Positions 51,938 to 60,492 of a stretch of DNA of 64,000 nt are shown here, in pieces. A program made the position numbers and the translations under genes. Each line of letters opens with the position of its first letter. The first letter of the stretch is position 1. Below the pieces are notes generated by a model. That model was not told the DNA's origin. It searched no databases and saw only the letters and a list, made by a program, of their open reading frames with translations. The stretch is from VXRJ01 sp965246995 (GTDB lineage: Bacteria > Acidobacteriota > Vicinamibacteria > Vicinamibacterales > UBA8438), in NCBI GenBank assembly GCA_965246995.1, contig OZ252008.1, forward strand, positions 3,472,001-3,536,000, written 5' to 3'.

Positions 51938-53083
51938 ATGAACCAACCGCGAACCAACTTTGAGCCGGCCGCAGGGGCGAAGCGTGTGAAGTACGTCCGG
52001 CGGCTGGACCAGGTGCCCAATATCCCGCCGGACGTCCGCGAGCGCCTCGAACCGGTCACGCGCGAGTATGTCTTCCGGGCCAACAACTACTACCTCGGCC
52101 TGATCGACTGGGACGACCCGGACGATCCGATCCGCCAGCTCATCATCCCCCGCGAAGAAGAGTTGCGCGACTGGGGCAAGCTCGACGCCAGCAACGAGCA
52201 GTCGGTCACCGTCGCGCACGGCGTGCAGCACAAGTACATCGACACCGTCCTCCTGCTGTGCAACGAGGTGTGTGGCTCGTATTGCCGCTACTGCTTCCGG
52301 AAGCGGCTCTTCATGGACGACAACGACGAGGTGACGAACGACATCAGCGCGGGGCTCGCCTATATCGCCGATCACCCCGAGGTGACGAACGTCCTGCTGA
52401 CGGGCGGCGATCCGCTCCTGATGAGCACCCGGCGGCTGGTGGAGATCTTCGACGCGTTGCGTGGCATCGAGCATGTCCGGATCATCCGGCTCGGATCGAA
52501 GATGCCGGCGTTCGATCCGTGGCGCGTCCAGCGCGACGAGGAACTTCAGGCCGCGTTCCGGAAGTACTCGACGCCGGAGCAGCGGATCTACCTGATGGCG
52601 CACTTCGACCATCCGAAGGAACTCACGCCGGAGGCGATTGCCGGCATCGACACCTGCATTCGGAACGGCGTCATCTGCGTCAATCAGTGCCCGATGATCC
52701 GTGGCATCAACGATGACCCGTACACGCTCGCGGAGATGTACGCGACGCTCTCGTTCATCGGCTGTCCGCCGTACTACCTCTTCCAGGGACGGCCCACCGC
52801 GGGCAACGAGCCGTATGAAGTGCCGATCGTGGAGGCATGGGAGATCTTCCAGAAGGCGCTCTCCCTCGGCTCCGGCCTGGCGAGGCGCGCCCGCTTCGCC
52901 ATGTCGCACGAGACGGGCAAGGTGGAGGTCCTCGGGGTCGACGAAGAGCACATCTACCTCCGCTACCACCAGGCAAAGGACCCGGACGACCTGGGCCGTT
53001 TCTTCGTCCGCCGCCGCGACGACAACGCGTACTGGCTGGATCAGCTCGAACCGGTCGATACCGCACTGACTGTCGGACGGTGA
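51938..53083 (+). CDS. KamA-family radical SAM protein (lysine 2,3-aminomutase-like)
   Basis: The 381-residue cytoplasmic enzyme has the radical SAM triad in CNEVCGSYCRYCFRKRLF (C-x3-C-x2-C, about residue 110), next to NVLLTGGDPLLMSTRRL (GGDP, SAM-binding). Substrate and PLP-side segments include VINQCPMIRGIN-like CVNQCPMIRGINDDPYTLAE and YYLFQGRPTAGNEPYEVP. It is shorter than classical KamA (about 416) and its C-terminus (ARFAMSHETGKVEVLG) follows the type often annotated as KamA family. Lysine or a related amino acid is the presumed substrate. The stop overlaps the start of a Rieske gene (GTGA), a coupling I have not seen explained. The start is Met at 51938. Confidence 0.87.
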   Translation: MNQPRTNFEPAAGAKRVKYVRRLDQVPNIPPDVRERLEPVTREYVFRANNYYLGLIDWDDPDDPIRQLIIPREEELRDWGKLDASNEQSVTVAHGVQHKYIDTVLLLCNEVCGSYCRYCFRKRLFMDDNDEVTNDISAGLAYIADHPEVTNVLLTGGDPLLMSTRRLVEIFDALRGIEHVRIIRLGSKMPAFDPWRVQRDEELQAAFRKYSTPEQRIYLMAHFDHPKELTPEAIAGIDTCIRNGVICVNQCPMIRGINDDPYTLAEMYATLSFIGCPPYYLFQGRPTAGNEPYEVPIVEAWEIFQKALSLGSGLARRARFAMSHETGKVEVLGVDEEHIYLRYHQAKDPDDLGRFFVRRRDDNAYWLDQLEPVDTALTVGR

Positions 53084-53667
53084 CCGTCGATCGCCGCACC
53101 CTGCTCAAGACCGCAGCCAGTCTCGCCGCAGGTGTAGCGGTCTGCGCGCCCTGCGCCGAAGCAGCCCGCGCGCAGGAGGTGCAGCGTCCCGGCGTGGCGC
53201 CCGACGGCCCGCAGGAGCGCGATGAGTTCGTCTTCGCACTGGGTGACCGAGCCGGTGAGACGATCGCGCTGGACGACGTCGCCATCGGCGGACCGCATCT
53301 CTTCGCGTGGCCGATGGATCCGGCGACCGGCACTGTGCGTGACGGCTCCCGGCTCAACCAGGTCATCCTGATCCGGCTCGATCCGGCGACGCTCGACGCC
53401 GACACTGCCCCCCGCGCCGCCGACGGCATCGTCGCCTACTCCGGAGTCTGTCCGCACACCGGCTGCGACGTCTCCGAGTGGCTGAACGGTACGCAGACAC
53501 TTCTCTGTCCCTGCCACGAATCGGAGTTCGATCCGGCCGACAACGCGCGCGTCGTGCTTGGCCCGGCGCGGCGGCGCCTCGCGTCGTTGCCGCTGCGAAT
53601 CGTCGACGGCGCACTGGTCTCGGCCGGCAGCTTCGATGGCTGGGTCGGGGCGACGCCTCAGGTGTAA
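53080..53667 (+). CDS. Exported Rieske [2Fe-2S] protein
   Basis: The 195-residue protein has a Tat-like N-terminus (VDRRTLLKTAASLAAGVAVC). The Rieske site is CPHTGC in GVCPHTGCDVSEW, then LCPCHESEFDP, giving the Cys-x-His and Cys-x-x-His ligand pairs. The order matches respiratory or arsenite-oxidase-like Rieske domains: one-electron transfer in the periplasm. The GTG start overlaps the KamA-like stop, so expression is coupled. Next, after 53 bases, comes a PQQ dehydrogenase on the same strand, a possible electron donor. Confidence 0.87.
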   Translation: MTVDRRTLLKTAASLAAGVAVCAPCAEAARAQEVQRPGVAPDGPQERDEFVFALGDRAGETIALDDVAIGGPHLFAWPMDPATGTVRDGSRLNQVILIRLDPATLDADTAPRAADGIVAYSGVCPHTGCDVSEWLNGTQTLLCPCHESEFDPADNARVVLGPARRRLASLPLRIVDGALVSAGSFDGWVGATPQV

Positions 53668-53720
53668 GCTTCCCGCACGGACGCGGCCCGGCGGACGCCG
53701 CGAAACGGAGGAAGCATCAG

Positions 53721-55457
53721 ATGTCGTCGAGACTATCCACCCTTCGGCTGCTCGTTATCCTCGCCCTGGCCTCGGGCGCCGCGGTCGCGCTGACCATCAT
53801 TCCGGCCACCGCGCAGTCGGACGACTACACGCCGGTCACCGCCGAACGGCTGCTCAATCCGGAGCCGGACAACTGGCTGATGTATCGCCGCACCTACAAC
53901 GGCTGGGGCTACAGCCCGCTCGATCAGATCACGGCCGACAACGTCGACCGCCTCATGCCGGTCTGGACCTTCTCGACCGGGGTGCTCGATGGCCACGAGG
54001 CGCCACCGATCGTGAACGACGGGCGGATGTTCGTCACGACGCCGCAGAACCAGGTCTTCGCGCTCGACGCGGCGACCGGCGACCTGCTCTGGCGCTACCA
54101 GCCCGAGCTGCCGCTCGAGCTCTTCCAGTTGCATCCCACCAACCGGGGCGTCGCTCTGTACGGCGACCGGGTCTACGTCGGCACGGTCGACGCAAAGGTG
54201 GTGGCGCTCGACGCGAGGACCGGCGACGTGGTTTGGGAACAGTCGATCCAGGAGTGGGACAGCGGCTACTACGTCACCATGGCGCCGCTCATTGCCGACG
54301 GCAAGGTGATGGTGGGGGTGTCGGGAGGCGAACTGGGCATCCGCGGCTTTGTGGTCGCTCTCGATGCGGACACCGGCGAGGAAGCCTGGAAGACCTACAC
54401 CATCCCGTCGCCCGACGAGCCGGGAGGCGACACCTGGCCGGGCGACACCTGGCAGCGGGGGGGCGCGTCGGTCTGGGCAACCGCCACCTACGACCCGGAA
54501 CTGAACCAGACCTACTGGGGCGTGGGCAACCCGGGACCCTGGATGGGCGATACCCGGCCCGGTGACAACCTCTATACGAACTCGGTCATCGCACTCGATG
54601 CGACGACCGGCGCGATCGTCGGCCATCACCAGTACCACTGGAACGGTTCGTGGGACTGGGATGAAATCGATCCGCCGCTCGTGGTCGACATTCAGCGCGA
54701 CGGACGGACGCGCCCCGCGCTGATCCATCCGGGGCGGAACGGCTACCTCTGGACGCTCGAGCGCGGACAGAACGGAATCGGGTTCATCGACGCGCAGGAA
54801 TACGTCTACCAGAACGCGTTCGCGTCCATCGACCCGGAGACCGGACGCCCATCGTACGACCCGGAGCACACGCCCCGCACCGGCGAGTCGGTCAGTTTCT
54901 GCCCGTCGCTCTCCGGCGGCAAGAACTGGCCACCGGCGGCGTTCAACCCGGAAACGCGTCTCCTCTACATCCCGGCGAACGAGAACCTCTGCTCCGAGTT
55001 CAACTCGATTGCGTACGAATACGATCCGCCCCGCCTCTACACCGGCGTCAGGAACCGGGTTCATGTCCGGGAGGGCGCGGATGACCACATCGGCGAACTC
55101 CAGGCCTGGAACGTCGACACCGGCCAACGGGAATGGACCCGCGAGATGCCGTCGCAGCTCTGGGGCCCGGTGCTTACCACCGGCGGCGGCCTGGTCTTCA
55201 TGGGTGGTACGAACGACCGCTACTTCCGCGCTTTCAACGCGGAGACGAGCGAGGAGCTCTGGTCGATTCGGACCAACTCCGGCATCGTCGGCGTCCCGAC
55301 CACCTTCGCGGTTGACGGCCGCCAGTACGTCGCCGTGCAGTCCGGCTTCGGCGTCGACGCCCAGCGGATGCAGACCGGCCTTGACCGGTTCCGCGGCAGC
55401 GGACCAACACTGGTTCCCCACGGCGGCGTCATCTGGGTCTTCGCCCTGCCCGAGTGA
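53721..55457 (+). CDS. PQQ-dependent quinoprotein dehydrogenase lacking the vicinal Cys pair
   Basis: The 578-residue periplasmic beta-propeller has a signal peptide ending near ATAQ (residue 32). Typical blade motifs are GDLLWRYQPELPLELFQLHP, GDVVWEQ, GEEAWKTYT and TGQREWTREMP. ATYDPELNQTYWGVGNPGPW is the active-site region. The position where most PQQ alcohol dehydrogenases have Cys-Cys reads QLHPTNRG, so PQQ would be held without the disulfide ring; this is a known variant in some branches. GGAGGA about 8 bases before the ATG supports the start. It follows the Rieske gene by 53 bases. Confidence 0.87.
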   Translation: MSSRLSTLRLLVILALASGAAVALTIIPATAQSDDYTPVTAERLLNPEPDNWLMYRRTYNGWGYSPLDQITADNVDRLMPVWTFSTGVLDGHEAPPIVNDGRMFVTTPQNQVFALDAATGDLLWRYQPELPLELFQLHPTNRGVALYGDRVYVGTVDAKVVALDARTGDVVWEQSIQEWDSGYYVTMAPLIADGKVMVGVSGGELGIRGFVVALDADTGEEAWKTYTIPSPDEPGGDTWPGDTWQRGGASVWATATYDPELNQTYWGVGNPGPWMGDTRPGDNLYTNSVIALDATTGAIVGHHQYHWNGSWDWDEIDPPLVVDIQRDGRTRPALIHPGRNGYLWTLERGQNGIGFIDAQEYVYQNAFASIDPETGRPSYDPEHTPRTGESVSFCPSLSGGKNWPPAAFNPETRLLYIPANENLCSEFNSIAYEYDPPRLYTGVRNRVHVREGADDHIGELQAWNVDTGQREWTREMPSQLWGPVLTTGGGLVFMGGTNDRYFRAFNAETSEELWSIRTNSGIVGVPTTFAVDGRQYVAVQSGFGVDAQRMQTGLDRFRGSGPTLVPHGGVIWVFALPE

Positions 55458-55523
55458 ACGCATTCTCGAATTCATGCCCGCTGGCAGTTGCAGTTCTGAC
55501 CGTTGATGGTTAACGTTTCTGGT

Positions 55524-56456
55524 ATGGACAAACAGAGACTCACGATTCCTGCGGTGCTGCTAGGGCTCGCGGCCCTGGCGACGGGCTGCGCCGAGCCGCC
55601 GACGGCTCGTGTCGAGGCCGCGAAACAGGAGCTCTCTGCGCTTGCCGGCGAGGCGGCGACCTATGCCCCCGACGCGTATGCGACGGCCGAGGACGCGGTG
55701 ACGCAGCTCGACGCGGAGCTGGCGGCACAGGAGGCGAGCTTCGCGCTCCTGCGCGACTACGAGCGGACCAACGAGCTGGCGGGGGCGGTCGAAGCCGCCG
55801 CAGGCCAGGTGCGCCAGGCAGTCGACGCGGAACGGCAGCGGCTGAGCACGGCGGCGAATGGGCTGGTCGACGATGCGAACCGGTCCATGACGAACACTCG
55901 GGCATCGATCGCGGAGCTTCCCGAGGACGAGTTGGAAGAGGACCAGGCGGCGGCGTGGGAGGCGGATCTCACTGAGGTGTCCGCGTCGCTCGAGGAGGTG
56001 ACAAGCCTGCTGGCGGCCGATCAACAGGTCGACGCACAGCGCGAGGCCGAGGCTGCCGTGAATGCCGCGAATGCGGTCAACGGGGCGGTTACCGCGTTCG
56101 CCGCAGAGCTTCAGGCGGCGCGTGAAGCGGCGGCCGAGCGCGCCGCGCGCGGGGAGGTGACCATCCCCCGCTCGGTGATGGTCGACGGACAGTCCCTGGC
56201 CGCCGGGATGTACTTCCTGCGGCTGGCCGACGAAGCGCCGGACTCCGCCGGACGCTGGGTCGAGTTCGTCAGCGAGGAGGAGGTAGCCGGACGCGGGCTC
56301 GCCGTCGTCATTCCCGACTCCGAGATCAGTGAGGTCGCCAAGAGTCCGCCGCCGCGGAACGAGGCGCAGGTCATGGAGTTGAGGGAAGGCGAGTACGTAC
56401 GCGTTTGGCTGAACCGAGACGGGGCGAACTACCTGCTCCACCTGCCGACGTCGTGA
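55524..56456 (+). CDS. Coiled-coil lipoprotein of unknown function
   Basis: The 310-residue lipoprotein has lipobox LATGC (Cys about 22). Residues 25-205 are almost entirely alpha-helical with long coiled-coil stretches (AAKQELSALAGEAATYAPDA; AAFAAELQAAREAAAERAAR), matching DUF4398-type periplasmic lipoproteins. The last 90 residues form a beta domain (GEVTIPRSVMVDGQSLAAGM; VRVWLNRDGANYLLHLPTS). It is probably anchored to the outer membrane and reaches toward peptidoglycan. Its 3' end overlaps the convergent decarboxylase by 86 bases. Start MDKQRLTIPAVLLGLAALAT. Confidence 0.75.
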   Translation: MDKQRLTIPAVLLGLAALATGCAEPPTARVEAAKQELSALAGEAATYAPDAYATAEDAVTQLDAELAAQEASFALLRDYERTNELAGAVEAAAGQVRQAVDAERQRLSTAANGLVDDANRSMTNTRASIAELPEDELEEDQAAAWEADLTEVSASLEEVTSLLAADQQVDAQREAEAAVNAANAVNGAVTAFAAELQAAREAAAERAARGEVTIPRSVMVDGQSLAAGMYFLRLADEAPDSAGRWVEFVSEEEVAGRGLAVVIPDSEISEVAKSPPPRNEAQVMELREGEYVRVWLNRDGANYLLHLPTS

Positions 56457-57915
56457 CGGCGGCCGTCAGCCGGCGGAGCGTGTTCACAAGGTCGTCCACG
56501 TGGGCGGCATGCGTGCGGAACACCTCGATGCAGGGGCGAAGCCAGAAGCGGCCTCCGATCCGGGTGCCGGTCACGAAGACGTGGCCATCTGCGTGGATGG
56601 CTTCCTGCAGGGCCTCGGTAGCCTGATCCGTCTCCGCGTCCGAGGCGCCCGCCGGCCGGCGGCGGAAACAGGTGATCGTGAGATCCGGCTCTGGGCCCAC
56701 CTCGAAGCCGTCCATCTCCGCCACCCGGACCCACAGGTAGCGCGCCAACACCACCTTTTCCTCGAGCGCGGCGGCAAACGGGGCAACGCCGTGCAGGAAG
56801 AGCGGGAAGAGCATCCGCATCCCCCGGAAGTGCTTCGTCAGTTCGATCGACCGTTCCGCCGGGGATGGGTCGGCAACCTCGAGCTCCGTCAGGTACGGCG
56901 CCCGGAAACAGAGCGAGTCGAAGTTCGCCGCGTCACGCAGGACGACGGCGCCGGTAGCGTAGGGCAGGAAGAGGCTCTTGTGCGGGTCCAGGGCCACCGA
57001 GTCGGACTGCTCGATTCCGCGGAAGTGCGGCCGCAGGTCGTCCACCAGCATGTAGAACCCACCGTACGCCGCATCTACGTGATGCCACAGGCCTTCCGCC
57101 CGCGCGATTGCGGAAACCTCTTCGAGCGGATCGATCGCCCCGGTGTTGACGGTGCCGGCTGTCGTCAGCACCAACCAGGGAGACAGGCCATTCGCCCGGT
57201 CCTTGGCAACCAGGCCCGCGAGCGCACCGGGCGCCATCCGGTACCGCTCGTCGACCGGCACGGTGCGACAGACCGCCTCGTGCAACCCGAGGATATGCAG
57301 TGCCTTCTTCGCCGCGTAGTGGACCTCGTCGGTCGCATACACCACGAGACGTGGAACCTCGGCGGACGGCACGCCCCGGACGTCGCGTGCGGCCAGTAGT
57401 GCGGTCAGCGTCGCGACGCTCCCGCCGGAGGTCAACACTCCGCCCGCTGTCGTGGGGTAACCGACCAATTCGGCGATCCAGCGCAGCATCCGGTGCTCTA
57501 CGCGAACCGCGCCCGGACTCGCCGGCGAATGACCGGCGTAGGAGTCGGCCACCGCCGCCAGGTAGTCGCCCAGGGCGCTGGTGTACAACCCGCCGCCCGG
57601 CACCCAGCCGAAGTGGCGCGGGTGCGCAGGGTTGACGCCCTGTCGTTCCACCTCCACCGTGATGAGCGCGAGCAACTCGTCGATCGATCGCCCCTCGGCG
57701 CCCAGCTCCAGGTTGCGTATCGCGTCGCCGTCTCGCGGCGGTTGATAGGCCGGTCCTGACTCGAGCGCGTCGAGGAACGCCTCGGTGTGCGCGACCACCG
57801 CCTGCTCCAGGCGGCGACGCTCGTCCGGCCCTGGCTCCAGCGGCTCGGCTCGGCGGCGGAGGGTTTCCGCCCGTTCTCTCAGATGGTGCATGCGTCTCGA
57901 CGAGAGCGGTCGCAC
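56371..57915 (-). CDS. PLP-dependent (aromatic) amino-acid decarboxylase
   Basis: The 514-residue group II decarboxylase has PAHPRHFGWVPGGGLYTSAL, GGVLTSGGSVATLTALLAAR, TAGTVNTGAIDPLEEVSAIA, HVDAAYGGFYMLVDDLRPHF with the PLP Asp, and SVALDPHKSLFLPYATGAVV with the PLP lysine. These fit the aromatic-L-amino-acid/tyrosine decarboxylase branch. It should release an amine such as tyramine or tryptamine. The C-terminal tail of about 28 residues is not family-like and overlaps the convergent lipoprotein gene. Start may be Met1 or Met9 (57891). It lies 15 bases after the phosphofructokinase-type gene's stop and could be cotranscribed. Confidence 0.88.
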   Translation of the reverse strand: MRPLSSRRMHHLRERAETLRRRAEPLEPGPDERRRLEQAVVAHTEAFLDALESGPAYQPPRDGDAIRNLELGAEGRSIDELLALITVEVERQGVNPAHPRHFGWVPGGGLYTSALGDYLAAVADSYAGHSPASPGAVRVEHRMLRWIAELVGYPTTAGGVLTSGGSVATLTALLAARDVRGVPSAEVPRLVVYATDEVHYAAKKALHILGLHEAVCRTVPVDERYRMAPGALAGLVAKDRANGLSPWLVLTTAGTVNTGAIDPLEEVSAIARAEGLWHHVDAAYGGFYMLVDDLRPHFRGIEQSDSVALDPHKSLFLPYATGAVVLRDAANFDSLCFRAPYLTELEVADPSPAERSIELTKHFRGMRMLFPLFLHGVAPFAAALEEKVVLARYLWVRVAEMDGFEVGPEPDLTITCFRRRPAGASDAETDQATEALQEAIHADGHVFVTGTRIGGRFWLRPCIEVFRTHAAHVDDLVNTLRRLTAAVTTSAGGAGSSPRLGSAKRVRTRLPSTP

Positions 57916-57930
57916 CGCCTCTCGGCGGCG

Positions 57931-59238
57931 TCAGGCAGGGGCGGCCTCCCCCACTCCGGGAGGCGACGTAAAGTGGAGCGGCACCGGCTCGTGCTGCGTC
58001 AGGTAGCCGAACTCCCGCCGGAACTCCGCGGCCGGAATTCCGACTGTCGCAGCAAGCCGGGCGAGCCGCTTGGGGTCTTCGAAGTCCTCACGTCGCAGCC
58101 GGAGCATGTAACGGTGGGCGATGCGGTAGCGCGTCGACCAGTAGTCGACCAGACGGACGCGGAAGCGCCCCCGCTCCGGATCGATCAGATCGGCGAACGG
58201 GATCGGAACGAACTGTCCCGCGTCGATGGAGATCAGGTCGGCATTGCCGCCCGCCAGCAGGTGCCTCGCGGCGCAGAAACCGAGGTCGCGCGTGTACTCC
58301 ATGTCGGCGGGAACGGGGTCGGCGCTCCGCAGTTCGTAGCCGATGTTCTTCGCGACGGTAGTCGCTTTCAGCCCGAATCCGGCGAGGCGTCCGGCCACCT
58401 GCTTCCGGAGGATTTCACCTAGGTTCACCTCAGCGATCCGCACATGGCCATGCTCGTCACGCTCGACATCGGCCGCGTCGCCCAGATCCTCCGGCCCGAT
58501 GTGCAGTACCAGCCCCTCGGCAATCACCGCCACACCGTCGCGGCGATTCTCGGCCCGACGCTGAATGATCGAACCGACCAGCGTGTCGACCACGGTCCGA
58601 AGCGGCACATGGCCATCCCGCCACTCCTCCGGGATCAGGGTGATCGTCGCACCCGCGGCCTTGCCGATGCCCAGCGCCAGATGGCCCGCCTTGCGCCCCA
58701 TCGTGATGACGAAGTACCAGCGGGAAGTCGTCTTCGCATCCACCATCAGGTTCTTGATAATCTCGACCCCCTGGTGCCGCGCCGTCTGGTAGCCGAACGT
58801 GTCGACGTGCGGCGGCAGATCCAGGTCATTGTCGATAGTCTTCGGAACATGCACGGTCCGGATTCGCCCCTCCGCCTTCCGGGTGAGCTGCATCGCGGAA
58901 AATGCGGTGTCGTCGCCACCGATCGTGATCAGTTGCGACACTCCTAGCGAGACCAGCGAACGGACGGTCGTCTCGAGCAGGGCGGAGTCGGTGGTCGGGT
59001 TGGCGCGCGATGTGCCCAATACCGAACCACCCCGGAAGTGGATCCGGCTGACGTCGTTGATCGTGAGCCGAGCCGCCCCGGACACGTCGCCGGCCATGAT
59101 CTCCTCAAATCCGTTGCGGATGCCGATTACCTCGACCCCGGCAAGACAGCTTCGGATGGTCGCGGCGCCGATGACGCTATTGATGCCGGGGGCGGGACCT
59201 CCACCCACGAGGATCGCGAGCCGGTGTAGTTCGCTCAT
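57931..59238 (-). CDS. 6-phosphofructokinase, pyrophosphate-dependent type
   Basis: The 435-residue cytoplasmic enzyme phosphorylates fructose 6-phosphate in glycolysis. VGGGPAPGINSVIGAA is the nucleotide/PPi loop. LITIGGDDTAFSAMQLTR carries GGDD, where ATP-dependent enzymes have GGDGS, marking the PPi-dependent type. VPKTIDNDLDLPPHVDTFGY has the catalytic Asp and Lys, and VITMGRKAGHLALGIGKAA follows. The PPi enzyme is reversible and can work in gluconeogenesis. The start MSELHRLAILVGGG is 10 bases inside MITE copy C; longer upstream frames read MITE sequence and are not used. The MITE ends only 11 bases upstream of the ATG and may have replaced the native promoter. Confidence 0.9.
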   Translation of the reverse strand: MSELHRLAILVGGGPAPGINSVIGAATIRSCLAGVEVIGIRNGFEEIMAGDVSGAARLTINDVSRIHFRGGSVLGTSRANPTTDSALLETTVRSLVSLGVSQLITIGGDDTAFSAMQLTRKAEGRIRTVHVPKTIDNDLDLPPHVDTFGYQTARHQGVEIIKNLMVDAKTTSRWYFVITMGRKAGHLALGIGKAAGATITLIPEEWRDGHVPLRTVVDTLVGSIIQRRAENRRDGVAVIAEGLVLHIGPEDLGDAADVERDEHGHVRIAEVNLGEILRKQVAGRLAGFGLKATTVAKNIGYELRSADPVPADMEYTRDLGFCAARHLLAGGNADLISIDAGQFVPIPFADLIDPERGRFRVRLVDYWSTRYRIAHRYMLRLRREDFEDPKRLARLAATVGIPAAEFRREFGYLTQHEPVPLHFTSPPGVGEAAPA

Positions 59239-59248
59239 GCGGAGAGTC

Positions 59249-59432
59249 CTAGGAGCCCGTGGTGAAACCCCGCGTAGCACCGAGAGCGGTGAGGCGCCCG
59301 GCTGACAAGGCGCGACGAGGGAGCATATTGGCCATATTGTGACCGCGGACTGCCGCAGTCCGCGGAGCAACGCCGTTCAGGCGGGATGCATCGCCGCTCG
59401 AATGTAGCGGGGGTTTCACCACGGGCTCCTAT
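59249..59432 (+). repeat. MITE copy C (184 bp)
   Basis: The left flank is CTAG, the right flank CTAT, with the 19-base inverted terminal repeat GGAGCCCGTGGTGAAACCC at both ends. The interior has the CCGCGGACTG/CAGTCCGCGG hairpin and GCATATTGGCCATATT. The right CTA supplies the stop codon (59429-59431) of the next gene upstream on the minus strand. The element separates that gene from the phosphofructokinase gene. Confidence 0.9.
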
Positions 59433-59827
59433 TGGCAGGCGGGCGCCAGATGCGTGATGGAGACCAGGTTGAGCCGGGTCTCCCCGTTATCTTCGATCAG
59501 CATCCCCTTCGCCCACACCTTGTGGCCGACATGCTCCGAGACGCCGAACTCATACAGCGTGCCGATCAGCCGGACGCTGCGTTCGCCGAGCGGCGCGTCG
59601 GGCGGAGGCTCCGTGGGAATGCGATCGTCGATCGCTTGCGGCTCAGTGACGCGCGCCAGATGGAAGCCGTTCGTGTCGTCCTCCTCGACACACCCCACCA
59701 TCATCATGAGCGGCATCGGTTGTGCCGCGGCATATGCGGCCGCCGGCATCATCACGGCGCCGGTCGCGGCGAGGCCAAGAGCCAGCACTGCCGCCGCGGA
59801 GGCGCTTCGCGCGATAGCGGCCATCAT
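59429..59827 (-). CDS. Small exported hypothetical protein ending in a MITE
   Basis: The 132-residue protein has a long signal peptide (MMAAIARSASAAAVLALGLA, cleavage near AYAAAQ). The mature part is PMPLMMMVGCVEEDDTNGFH followed by ERSVRLIGTLYEFGVSEHVG and WAKGMLIEDNGETRLNLVSI. This resembles acidobacterial secreted proteins that use an OB-like beta fold with a single conserved Cys pair; the function is unknown. The stop TAG is formed by the MITE end (CTA at 59429-59431), so the native C-terminus may have differed by a few residues. The start overlaps the previous stop (TGATG). Confidence 0.7.
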   Translation of the reverse strand: MMAAIARSASAAAVLALGLAATGAVMMPAAAYAAAQPMPLMMMVGCVEEDDTNGFHLARVTEPQAIDDRIPTEPPPDAPLGERSVRLIGTLYEFGVSEHVGHKVWAKGMLIEDNGETRLNLVSITHLAPACQ

Positions 59828-60492
59828 CAGTCGCGCCCCGCGCCGCCGGCAACGTCCTTCTGCCACCAGGCGTTGCCGAAGTTGGTGAACGGTCCGCCAT
59901 CGACAGAGATTCTCGCCTCGACGCGGTAGTTGACCGGCGAGACGAGCCGCGTGATCAGACGCAGCACTACGTGGCTACCGTTCGCTTCGAACGGCGCGGA
60001 TTCGTAGTGGATGGTGTAGAACCCGCCGAGGTCGCCACCCACGCGGCCAGCCATCAACCGTGCGAACCCACGGCTGTCGGCCTCGTTTCGGACGAACGCG
60101 CGTTGATCGACCAAGTAAATGATGGTCGACGCGATCGTGAACGGTCCGTCCGGGCCCTCCGCCTCAATCGTCGAGCGGTAGTTCCGGCCGTCGTCGCTCG
60201 GGTGGAAGGTCTCGGTGCCGGTGACCGGGCCGCCGACGCCGAGAGGACTGTCGGGGACACGCCACTCGAACGTCCATGTACCTGGGAAGTACGCGTCGTA
60301 GTCGAACGTCGGCACCTCGTCGCCCGCCTGCGTCGGGCGTCCGAGATCAGGGATCTGCCCCTGCGGCAGCGGGCGGTCGGGGGGCTGCGCCGCGACCGCG
60401 GCAGGCAGCAAGAGACACGCCGCCGTCACCAGCGCGAAGGCGCCGCGCGCACGCGAAGATGCGCGGCTACTCGTTGTCGTTGTTCGACGCAC
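59827..60492 (-). CDS. Exported hypothetical protein (beta-rich)
   Basis: The 221-residue protein has a signal peptide to about residue 35 (LVTAACLLLPAAVAAQ). The mature part is beta-rich: YDAYFPGTWTFEWRVPDSPL, FHPSDDGRNYRSTIEAEGPD, GGFYTIHYESAPFEANGSHV and NYRVEARISVDGGPFTNFGN. It is similar in style to lipocalin or DUF1579-like proteins. No enzyme motif is visible. Its start overlaps the cytochrome-type gene by 26 bases and its stop the next gene by 1 base, so it is in the middle of a minus-strand operon. Confidence 0.65.
   Translation of the reverse strand: MRRTTTTSSRASSRARGAFALVTAACLLLPAAVAAQPPDRPLPQGQIPDLGRPTQAGDEVPTFDYDAYFPGTWTFEWRVPDSPLGVGGPVTGTETFHPSDDGRNYRSTIEAEGPDGPFTIASTIIYLVDQRAFVRNEADSRGFARLMAGRVGGDLGGFYTIHYESAPFEANGSHVVLRLITRLVSPVNYRVEARISVDGGPFTNFGNAWWQKDVAGGAGRD

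Noticed and set aside
59239..59370. N-terminal extension of the phosphofructokinase into MITE copy C
   Set aside because: The extension is translated MITE sequence; the family start MSELHRLAILVGGG is internal and well placed.
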